Both the position numbers and the translations under genes were made by a program. A stretch of DNA of 9,388 bases from contig CAIKFN010000159.1 of assembly GCA_903826715.1 (NCBI GenBank), positions 1 to 9,388 of the forward strand, in the 5' to 3' direction. Below, in pieces: positions 1-5,837 of this stretch (positions are counted from its first letter, which is position 1; each line of letters begins with the position of its first letter). This stretch comes from an uncultured Actinomycetes bacterium (GTDB lineage: Bacteria; Actinomycetota; Acidimicrobiia; Acidimicrobiales; RAAP-2). The notes below the pieces were generated by a model. It worked only from the letters and a program-made list of their open reading frames with translations. It was not told where the DNA came from and did not search any database.

Positions 1-731
1 CAGCGAACGCCGAAGTCGTCCATTACGTGACGCTCCCAGCCATCTTTAATGCGCTTCTCGCCTGCAGCGCCGTGAAGGGCGCCACTAAAGATTGGGTAGT
101 ACCAGTCCATGGCGAATTCGTTCTTTGGAGCAAATGCTCCTGGGTGATGAGCAACTACGTGACCTAGGCGACCTGCAGCAAGTTCCCACGCAGGCTTAGC
201 GTGTCCGAGTCTCTCACCGAGTGCCACAGCACATCGAAGTGAGTGAAAGATTGAAGATGATCCTGTTAGCAGTGCGTACGTTTCAGGCCGCCCAAGTGAG
301 TCGAGAGACCAACGAATGGTGCCATCACCTAATTGCCAGCGCAGCACGAATTCAATCGCCGCTTCAACAGTCGGCCACATCTGCGCACAGAAGTCAACGT
401 CATCAGTTACGAGAAAATAGTGATACACACCAGCAGCAACGTAGGCACAAACATTTGTGTCAAGTCTGGAATCTTTGACATGAGCGCCTACGTAGTAGTT
501 GAACCAGCTGCCGTCTTTGAGCTGCATGTCCGCTAACCACTTGTATGCGGCGCGCGCTTCTTGCTGGTAACCAGTAATAGTGAGAGCCATGGCTGATTCA
601 ACGTGATTCCACGGGTCACAGTGACCGCCTGGGAACCAAGGAATCTGTCCGCTTGACACTTGCAGCGAGCTGAGTTGTTTTGCAGTTTGAGCAATCTGAT
701 CCGAGGTAAGAATTCCCGGAACTCCTGACAT
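1..731 (-). CDS. Prenyltransferase/squalene-cyclase-repeat-like alpha/alpha-barrel protein, 3' end beyond window
   Basis: Open frame running off the left edge; 243 residues are visible from the ATG at 731. I found it by translating the minus strand. It resembles actinobacterial proteins annotated 'prenyltransferase/squalene oxidase repeat', which accompany the GT4 and methyltransferase genes seen upstream. Visible traits: IPWFPGG then DPWNHVESAMAL (residues 30-50), DTNVCAYVA (91-99), LLTGSSSIFHSLRCAVAL (154-171) and AMDWYYPIFSG (207-217), with alternating helices rich in Trp, Tyr and His as in six-hairpin barrels. I see no signal peptide. The true activity is unknown: by context it could process or bind the glycan or lipid-linked sugar made by its operon partners. 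An in-frame ATG at 752 lies 2 bases after the methyltransferase stop and would add seven residues (MSLTSRH); I prefer 731 because remembered relatives begin a few residues before PGxLT. Neither start has a clear Shine-Dalgarno. Confidence 0.78.
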   Translation of the reverse strand, partial: MSGVPGILTSDQIAQTAKQLSSLQVSSGQIPWFPGGHCDPWNHVESAMALTITGYQQEARAAYKWLADMQLKDGSWFNYYVGAHVKDSRLDTNVCAYVAAGVYHYFLVTDDVDFCAQMWPTVEAAIEFVLRWQLGDGTIRWSLDSLGRPETYALLTGSSSIFHSLRCAVALGERLGHAKPAWELAAGRLGHVVAHHPGAFAPKNEFAMDWYYPIFSGALHGAAGEKRIKDGWERHVMDDFGVR

Positions 732-754
732 GTGCCGTGACGTTAAGGACATGA

Positions 755-1471
755 CTACAGAGGCTTTACTAAGTAAAGAATGATGGACTTACCCATTATT
801 GGAGCAAGAACTTTTTCCATGTAACGCGTTGTGCGAGGACCTTTCATGATGTCCCACACCAGAAGCTTGTGATACTGGCGAACAAACCAGTTCTTATCGT
901 TCTTGGTGCCAACTAAGCACTTAAGCCACCAGTACGGGCTGTGTAGTCCGTGTGCGTAGTGATGCCCAGTTACTTGCATCCCTACTGAAGTAAGTCGCTT
1001 CTCAAGTTGAGACTTTCTAAAAATACGAATGTGGCCGCCTGGAACGTTGTGATACGCGTCAGAAAGTGCCCAGTTAATTAGTTCTGGACCAAATCTTGGA
1101 ACGGTGATGGCCATAGTGCCACCGGGACGAAGTACGCGGGCAAGTTCACGCATGGCACCAACATCATTAGGAATGTGCTCAAGTACTTCGGAGCAAATAA
1201 CGCGGTCAAATGCACCATCTGGGAACGGCAGCGCGAGCGCGTCACCTTGCACTGATGCAGTGTGCAGGTTTGGCGTAGTGAGCTCACCTGCTTGCACCAT
1301 GGCAGCGAACGTTGCAGCAACACCTTCAACCTCTTCGCGCCCTGCATCGAGCGCGACAACATTGGCGCCTCGGCGAGCTGCTTCAAAGGCATGACGACCA
1401 AATCCGCAACCGAGGTCGAGAATTTTGTCTCCCGACGTAAGACCAAGAATGTCGTAATTAGCCGTAAGCAT
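755..1471 (-). CDS. Class I SAM-dependent methyltransferase (Methyltransf_11 type)
   Basis: 238 residues with a complete Rossmann methyltransferase core starting almost at the N-terminus: motif I LDLGCGFGR (18-26), the acidic ribose-binding residue D42 at the end of VVALD, GDALALPF (76-83) around motif II, FDRVICSEVLEHI (88-100), and motif III LRPGG (114-118). The C-terminal half is rich in aromatics and His (GGHIRIF, HHYAHGLHSPYWWLKC), and probably forms the acceptor lid. It resembles the actinobacterial methyltransferases encoded beside GT4 enzymes (mycobacterial Rv0224c is the comparison I have in mind). The substrate is unknown; a sugar hydroxyl on an envelope glycan or glycolipid is the contextual inference. 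Its ATG shares one base with the stop of the glycosyltransferase (TGATG, 1469-1473), so translation is very probably coupled. The next gene begins within 2-24 bases of its stop. Confidence 0.9.
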   Translation of the reverse strand: MLTANYDILGLTSGDKILDLGCGFGRHAFEAARRGANVVALDAGREEVEGVAATFAAMVQAGELTTPNLHTASVQGDALALPFPDGAFDRVICSEVLEHIPNDVGAMRELARVLRPGGTMAITVPRFGPELINWALSDAYHNVPGGHIRIFRKSQLEKRLTSVGMQVTGHHYAHGLHSPYWWLKCLVGTKNDKNWFVRQYHKLLVWDIMKGPRTTRYMEKVLAPIMGKSIILYLVKPL

Positions 1472-2841
1472 CAGTCAAAGTCCATCGAGGCTGGGAGTGG
1501 TTTGTTGTTAAGAATTGCGTCGTAGCAAGCAGCTGTTCCGCGTGCGGTTACTTCCCATGTGAATCGCTCCATAACGCGCACTCTGCCAGCGTCGCCGAGC
1601 TTCTTTCGAAGTGGCGCGTCATCAAGTAGGTCACGAATTGCAGCAACTAGTGCTTCAGGATTGTTTGGCTCAACAAGGATTCCTGTTTCGCCGCTTATTC
1701 CAACAACTTCAGGTAGTGCGCCTCCAGTTGTTGCAATTACTGGCACTGCACAACTCATTGCTTCGATTGCAGGAAGCGAGAAGCCTTCGTAGAGACTTGG
1801 TACGACTGCGATTTCTGCTTCACCGTAGAGGCGAGCAAGTTCTTCATCAGTAACACCAGAAATTGTTGTGACGATGTCGTTTAGTTCGAGGCGGTCCATA
1901 GTTTCTTGGACACGACCCTTAGCCTTGGGCTTACCAATAACAATGAGGTCAATGTCGCGCTCGGTGCGAAGCTTCGCAACCGCCTCCAGAAGTGGAACAA
2001 GCCCCTTCATTGGAACGTCACTGCTCGTTGTCACCATGAGTCGACCAGTTTTCTTCACAACATCGGCGTACGGCTTAAAGACCGTGTGATCAACGCCAAC
2101 TGGAACAACAGTCAGACGCTCGAGTGGGACTTTCATCTGGGCGTTGATGTCTTTCTTCGAGTTATGCGACACGGTGAGCACCGCTGGTAGACGCTTTACG
2201 GTGCGAACCTGCATACGAAGGAACCCAAACCAACGTCTCGTGGTGTAGCGCTTCCATATTCCTTCTGCGTGGTCAAGTGCAATTGAGCGATCAACCGTGA
2301 TTGGGTGGTGCAAGGTTTCAAGAATTGGCCAACCAGCTTGGTGAAGACTCATGATGCCAGTTCCAATGCACTGATTGTCATGGATAATGTCAAAGTCAGC
2401 GCGACGCTTCTTCAAGATTTTCTTGATACGAAGTGAATACGCGAGAGGTTCTCCGAATCCACCTGTACACATCACCGCAAACTCGCAGAGATCAGCAAAG
2501 GAAGTGAACTCACGTAGAGCAGGAATGCGAAATGGATCTGGGTTGCGGTAGAGGTCGAGTCCACGAACAGGAGTGAAGCCAACGCCTTCGTCAAGCTCCG
2601 GCCATGGTGGTCCAGAGAAGACTTCCACGCTGTGTCCGAGTCGAACAAGTTCACGAGTTAGGTGGCGCGTGTAGACACCCTGTCCACCGCATTGAGGGTT
2701 TCCACGGTAGATAAGAAATGCAATGCGGTGCTTGCCTGGTTGCGCCGGACGTGGCTCAATACGCCCCGGAACCGTGATGGTCTTAGAAAGGGCCCAAGAC
2801 GCTTTGGTCTCGGCGATTGTCTGGCGAATAGGACGGGGCAA
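1471..2841 (-). CDS. GT4-family glycosyltransferase, first gene of envelope operon
   Basis: 456 residues, GT-B fold retaining glycosyltransferase of family GT4, probably cytoplasmic and membrane-peripheral. The N-terminal Rossmann half opens with HRIAFLIYRG and the glycine-rich acceptor loop CGGQGVYTRHL (about 38-61), followed by VEVFSGPPWPELD. The C-terminal half has the nucleotide-sugar signature EGFSLPAIE, the EX7E motif at E352 and E360, preceded by AEIAVVPSLY and followed by GGALPEV. The donor and acceptor cannot be read from sequence. The start codon is TTG at 2841: an in-frame TAG lies 11 codons further upstream and there is no suitable ATG or GTG before the conserved domain. A GAAAG about nine bases upstream may serve as ribosome site. 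The roughly 37 residues before the domain are basic and non-hydrophobic, not a signal peptide. The stop overlaps the methyltransferase start by one base, and the gene heads a three-gene minus-strand operon. Confidence 0.9.
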   Translation of the reverse strand: MPRPIRQTIAETKASWALSKTITVPGRIEPRPAQPGKHRIAFLIYRGNPQCGGQGVYTRHLTRELVRLGHSVEVFSGPPWPELDEGVGFTPVRGLDLYRNPDPFRIPALREFTSFADLCEFAVMCTGGFGEPLAYSLRIKKILKKRRADFDIIHDNQCIGTGIMSLHQAGWPILETLHHPITVDRSIALDHAEGIWKRYTTRRWFGFLRMQVRTVKRLPAVLTVSHNSKKDINAQMKVPLERLTVVPVGVDHTVFKPYADVVKKTGRLMVTTSSDVPMKGLVPLLEAVAKLRTERDIDLIVIGKPKAKGRVQETMDRLELNDIVTTISGVTDEELARLYGEAEIAVVPSLYEGFSLPAIEAMSCAVPVIATTGGALPEVVGISGETGILVEPNNPEALVAAIRDLLDDAPLRKKLGDAGRVRVMERFTWEVTARGTAACYDAILNNKPLPASMDFD

Positions 2842-2931
2842 GAAATAGCACTTTCGGTTCGGCGAAGTTATCTATTCTCCCCTAAATTCCATACAAGCGC
2901 CAACTCGTGAGTAACCCCTTTAGAACATGGC

Positions 2932-2937
2932 TATTAT
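2932..2937 (+). promoter_or_regulatory. Candidate -10 element for leaderless acyl-CoA dehydrogenase mRNA
   Basis: TATTAT sits exactly seven bases before the ATG at 2945, so transcription would start at or next to the A of that ATG. There is no Shine-Dalgarno before any of the three in-frame ATGs (2927, 2936, 2945). Leaderless mRNAs with a TANNNT box at this distance are known to be common in actinobacteria. No good -35 box is visible. If this box is real, the two upstream ATGs cannot be the starts. Confidence 0.45.
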
Positions 2938-2944
2938 GCCCTAT

Positions 2945-4180
2945 ATGGATCTCACATACCCCCAAGAATCAGAAGCATTCCGCGCCGAAGTTAGGACGTG
3001 GCTCGAAGCGAATCTCCCTAAGGGATGGTTCGAACCAGGATTCAAAATGTCCACTGAAGAGAGGGCCGCATTCAACGCAGGTTGGACCGCGAAGCTCTTC
3101 GAAGGTGGATGGATTTGCGCAGGATGGCCGCAAGAATACGGCGGCAAGGGACTCTCACTTATTGAACAAGTTGTACTGAACGAAGAGTTCGCACGCGCAG
3201 AAGCACCAATGCGCGCTGACTTCTTTGGCGACACTCTTGTTGGACCAACAATTCTTCAGTGGGGCACCGAAGAGCAGAAGCAAGAATTCATTCCTGGCAT
3301 CTTGGGTGGAAAAATTTCTTGGTGCCAAGGTTTCTCTGAGCCAAACTCTGGATCAGACCTCGCGAGTCTTAAGACCACCGCAGTACTCGACGGTGACGAG
3401 TGGGTTATCAACGGACAAAAAGTATGGACGACACTTGCTCAGCACGCTGACTATGTATTCCTTATGGTCCGTACCGACCCAACTGCTCCACAGCACGCCG
3501 GTATCAGCTACCTCCTCGTTCCAATGCACCAACCTGGTGTTGAAGTTCGACCAATCATCCAAGTTGACGGATCTGCAGAATTCAACGAAGTGTTCTTCAC
3601 CGATGCACGCTGCCCGAAGAATAACGTTGTTGGTGGAGTAAACAACGGTTGGAAGGTCGCAATGACCACACTCGGTTTCGAGCGTGGCGCATCTTCAACA
3701 ACTGGTTACCGCCGTTTCTTGAAGGAATGGGAGCACATTGTTAAAGAAACAAAGCGCGTTAAGAAGAACGAGGACAAGATGGTTCGCGACGACCTTGTTA
3801 AGGCCTGGCAGAGCGTAAAGATCATGCAGATCAATGGTTACCGTTCACTTACTGACGGACTTCAAGGAACACACAACTCGGCATTGCTCGGTGCGTGCAA
3901 CAAGATGTTCTGGTCAGAAATGCACCGTTCAACTATGAACCTCGCAGTTGACATTCTTGGAATGGAAGGACAGATCCTTACCGGTAACGGAGGATCTGAA
4001 GGCGGGGCACTCACAGGAGTACGTCGTGGACGCGAGGACTACCCAGTGTCAGAACTTCAGGCAGGATTCTTCTTCTCACGCTCAGAGACAATCTGGGGTG
4101 GAACCGCAGAAATTCAGCGCAACATCATTGGTGAGCGTGCACTTGGACTTCCAAAGGAACCAAAGCCACAAAACGCTTAA
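2945..4180 (+). CDS. Acyl-CoA dehydrogenase (FadE family)
   Basis: 411 residues from the ATG at 2945; 417 if the ATG at 2927 is used. I prefer 2945 because actinobacterial relatives begin MDxxYPxExExFR and a -10 box lies seven bases upstream. It is an FAD-dependent enzyme forming the alpha,beta double bond of an acyl-CoA in beta-oxidation. Domains in order: N-terminal helical region (about 1-120, with GGKGLSLIEQVVLNEEFAR), central beta domain with the FAD/substrate motif WCQGFSEPNSGSD (126-138) and KVWTT, and C-terminal helical bundle ending SRSETIWGGTAEIQRNIIGERALGLP. Where medium-chain enzymes have the catalytic Glu of the YEG motif, this has Gly385 (IWGGT), as in many mycobacterial FadE proteins that place the base elsewhere or work as heteromers with a partner subunit. 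No partner gene is adjacent. The substrate could be fatty, branched or steroid side-chain acyl-CoA. The stop overlaps the convergent MFS gene by four bases (TTAA). Confidence 0.93.
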   Translation: MDLTYPQESEAFRAEVRTWLEANLPKGWFEPGFKMSTEERAAFNAGWTAKLFEGGWICAGWPQEYGGKGLSLIEQVVLNEEFARAEAPMRADFFGDTLVGPTILQWGTEEQKQEFIPGILGGKISWCQGFSEPNSGSDLASLKTTAVLDGDEWVINGQKVWTTLAQHADYVFLMVRTDPTAPQHAGISYLLVPMHQPGVEVRPIIQVDGSAEFNEVFFTDARCPKNNVVGGVNNGWKVAMTTLGFERGASSTTGYRRFLKEWEHIVKETKRVKKNEDKMVRDDLVKAWQSVKIMQINGYRSLTDGLQGTHNSALLGACNKMFWSEMHRSTMNLAVDILGMEGQILTGNGGSEGGALTGVRRGREDYPVSELQAGFFFSRSETIWGGTAEIQRNIIGERALGLPKEPKPQNA

Positions 4181-5406
4181 GTCGTGACTGGCGTCACTTT
4201 ATTTCGAAGCGCCAAAGACAGCCAGACACCAGTTGCAATAGCTAGTAACGAACCCACGAGAATTCCAACTCGTGGGTTCGTTAGCGAAATGATCCAACCA
4301 ATGAGTGGTGCACCAATCGGTGTCGTGCCTAAAAACCCCGTCACGTACAGACTCATCACTCGCCCGCGCATTTCTTGGCTGGAATTGAGTTGCAGTGTGG
4401 CATTTGATGTCGAGATAAATGCAATTGAGAAAAAGCCTGTCGGAATGAGCAGCAGCGTCGCAAATACTGCATTCGGCGACAATGCAACGAGGGACATAGA
4501 TATCCCAAACCCGAGTGCAACCATGGCAATGAGCTTTGGGGTTGGACGTGACCTGCGCGCAATGTAGAGCCCTCCAAATACGGCGCCAATTCCCATGGCC
4601 GTTAACAGCACGCCGTATTCAGATGCGGACTTTTGGTGAAACGTGTCGTGTGCCAAGAGTGGCAGCGTCACTGTGAAGTTGTAAGCAAATGTGCCAATAA
4701 TCGCAACTGAGATTAAAACCCCTCGAAGCACTGGCGTCGTAAAGGCGTACCTAAATCCGAGGCGAAGCTGTCCTTTTTCACGACTAACTGTTTTGATTGG
4801 TGAAAATTCTTCTGCATTCATCATGAACAGGGCTGCAATAACACCGAGATATGAAAACGCATTTGCGTAGAAGCACTGTGCAATTCCTACGAACGCAATC
4901 AACGCTGCTGCGATTCCAGGGCCTATGAGCCGACCAATGTTCATCAGCACACTGTTGAGGCTGATGGCGTTGGCGATGTGTTCTTTTCCAACCATCTCTT
5001 GGACGAATGCCTGGCGAGCCGGATTATCGAAAAGATTCGATACTCCAAGCAGAGTAGCGAGTATGTAAACACCAGTCAGCGTTACGTGGTGTGTACTGAC
5101 AAGAACTCCAAGCGCAAAGGCCAGTAGTCCTGCAGCAGTCTGGGTGCAGTAAAGAATTGTTCGCTTGTTGTTGCGGTCAGCAACAAGACCACCGTATGAC
5201 GCGAACAGCAGCATTGGAACGTACTGGAGCGCAATCGCAAATCCGAGATCAACAGAAGATCCAGTTAGTTGCAGTACTAGCCAACTCTGGGCCACGGTTT
5301 GCATCCACGTGCCAGAAATAGAAATTAACTGTCCCGCAAAAAAGAGGCGAAAGTTGTGAACCTCAAGTGCGGCAAAGGTCTTTGAAGACCGCTTCTCAGC
5401 GTTCAC
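4177..5406 (-). CDS. MFS exporter, MFS_3 / EntS-like
   Basis: 409 residues, strongly hydrophobic with about 12 predicted membrane spans and a short cytoplasmic N-terminus. Visible signatures: FRLFFAGQLISISGTWMQ in span 1 (19-36), motif A GGLVADRNNKR between spans 2 and 3 (72-82), and the MFS_3 stretch NPARQAFVQEMV plus NAISLNSVLMNIGRLIGPG (128-164). This family contains enterobactin exporter EntS and many actinobacterial drug or siderophore efflux proteins; the cargo here is unknown. The start is GTG at 5406, supported by GAGGAG four bases upstream. The gene follows the NifU-domain gene by 23 bases and is probably co-transcribed with it. Its last codons overlap the acyl-CoA dehydrogenase stop (TTAA, 4177-4180). 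Two hairpins that could terminate the opposing transcript lie inside its 3' end (4184-4204 and 4246-4283), so their sequence is constrained both as protein and as RNA. Confidence 0.9.
   Translation of the reverse strand: MNAEKRSSKTFAALEVHNFRLFFAGQLISISGTWMQTVAQSWLVLQLTGSSVDLGFAIALQYVPMLLFASYGGLVADRNNKRTILYCTQTAAGLLAFALGVLVSTHHVTLTGVYILATLLGVSNLFDNPARQAFVQEMVGKEHIANAISLNSVLMNIGRLIGPGIAAALIAFVGIAQCFYANAFSYLGVIAALFMMNAEEFSPIKTVSREKGQLRLGFRYAFTTPVLRGVLISVAIIGTFAYNFTVTLPLLAHDTFHQKSASEYGVLLTAMGIGAVFGGLYIARRSRPTPKLIAMVALGFGISMSLVALSPNAVFATLLLIPTGFFSIAFISTSNATLQLNSSQEMRGRVMSLYVTGFLGTTPIGAPLIGWIISLTNPRVGILVGSLLAIATGVWLSLALRNKVTPVTT
4184..4204 (+). terminator. Compact hairpin plus T-rich tract after the acyl-CoA dehydrogenase
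   Basis: Three bases past the acyl-CoA dehydrogenase stop: GTGAC, loop TGGC, GTCAC, then TTTATTT. The stem is only 5 bp, but the position and the T-rich tail match an intrinsic terminator for the plus-strand transcript. It lies within the last codons of the convergent MFS gene (KVTPVTT), because the two genes overlap. Confidence 0.45.
4246..4283. terminator. Perfect 15-bp inverted repeat, probable hairpin terminator inside the MFS gene
   Basis: Left arm TAACGAACCCACGAG (4246-4260), 8-base loop AATTCCAA (4261-4268), right arm CTCGTGGGTTCGTTA (4269-4283), with no mismatch. It starts 65 bases after the acyl-CoA dehydrogenase stop and lies within the MFS coding sequence (around SLTNPRVGILVGS, a late membrane span). 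Neither strand has a T-run after it, so it would be a hairpin-only terminator, which has been proposed for actinobacteria, or an mRNA 3'-end stabiliser. A 15-bp perfect stem is far beyond chance in a window this size. The role as terminator is inference; the repeat itself is directly visible. Confidence 0.7.
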
Positions 5407-5410
5407 TACT

Positions 5411-5416
5411 CTCCTC
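5411..5416 (-). promoter_or_regulatory. Shine-Dalgarno for the MFS gene (GAGGAG)
   Basis: Read on the minus strand, GAGGAG lies four bases before the GTG at 5406. It fixes this non-ATG start and makes MFS translation independent of the upstream NifU-domain gene. Confidence 0.7.
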
Positions 5417-5429
5417 GTGGTTTTAGAAC

Positions 5430-5762
5430 TTAGAGCTGGCGGTAACGAGGAACGTAACCACCAACACCCAGCGACATTGAGTCTTCTGGGTCAACACTTT
5501 CATCAACGCCACCAATTACTTCAGTTACCCAGTCAAGGCGCTCAGTGAGAATTCGCGTGACGCCGCCTTCAAGTGTTGAAGATGAAATTGCACAACTCGA
5601 ACATGCTCCGCCCAGTTGCACTTCAACAACGCCTGTTTCTACGTCGGCACGAATAAGCATGAGGTCACCACCGTCAGCCTGAACAGCTGGGCGCATGAGG
5701 TCTAGAAGCGCATTAAGCGCCTTGAGGCGCTTGGCGCGTTCTTCGTCGGTGAGTGTTGACAT
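5430..5762 (-). CDS. NifU C-terminal-domain (Nfu-type) Fe-S cluster protein
   Basis: 110 residues consisting almost entirely of one NifU C-terminal domain. Such proteins carry or deliver Fe-S clusters to apo-enzymes. Visible are the helix RLKALNALLDLMRPAVQADGG (12-32) with the conserved ADGGD, strands around LMLIRAD and VVEVQLGGAC, and the cluster-binding C54-S-S-C57 followed by AISSSTLEGGVTRIL. The acidic, glycine-rich C-terminal tail (ESVDPEDSMSLGVGGYV) is not part of the core. The ATG at 5762 is chosen because the domain begins right after it, AGAGGT directly precedes it, and the region upstream belongs to the divergent P450 gene; a longer frame to 5951 runs antisense through the P450 start. 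It is divergent from P450 and probably co-transcribed with the MFS gene downstream. A role in maturing a ferredoxin that serves the P450 is possible, but nothing in the window shows it. Confidence 0.9.
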   Translation of the reverse strand: MSTLTDEERAKRLKALNALLDLMRPAVQADGGDLMLIRADVETGVVEVQLGGACSSCAISSSTLEGGVTRILTERLDWVTEVIGGVDESVDPEDSMSLGVGGYVPRYRQL

Positions 5763-5804
5763 ACCTCTAGTTTGCCTTATAAAAAGCCAACCGTGACCGA
5801 CCCT

Positions 5805-5810
5805 TATATT
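5805..5810 (+). promoter_or_regulatory. Candidate -10 box for the P450 gene (TATATT)
   Basis: In the 75-base gap between the divergent NifU-domain and P450 genes, TATATT (five of six consensus bases) lies 27 bases before the P450 ATG. This would give a short leader containing the Shine-Dalgarno. I see no convincing -35. On the other strand TATAAG (5776-5781) lies 13 bases before the NifU-domain ATG and may be its -10. Confidence 0.35.
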
Positions 5811-5826
5811 CACTACGCTGTCAGCC

Positions 5827-5832
5827 AGGAGG
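5827..5832 (+). promoter_or_regulatory. Shine-Dalgarno AGGAGG for the P450 gene
   Basis: AGGAGG five bases before the ATG at 5838 is a near-ideal ribosome site. It sets the P450 start there rather than at the upstream in-frame ATG at 5772, which would add 22 unrelated residues. Confidence 0.85.
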
Positions 5833-5837
5833 TTCTC

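Noticed and set aside
221..536. Overlapping plus-strand frames of 85 and 67 codons
   Set aside because: They are antisense to the coherent squalene-cyclase-like frame and have no family features.
5377..5390. GGTCTT-TG-AAGACC inverted repeat near the MFS start
   Set aside because: Two-base loop, 6-bp arms, inside coding sequence; expected by chance.
5772..5837. Upstream P450 start at 5772
   Set aside because: The 22 extra residues are unrelated to the family, and AGGAGG points to 5838.
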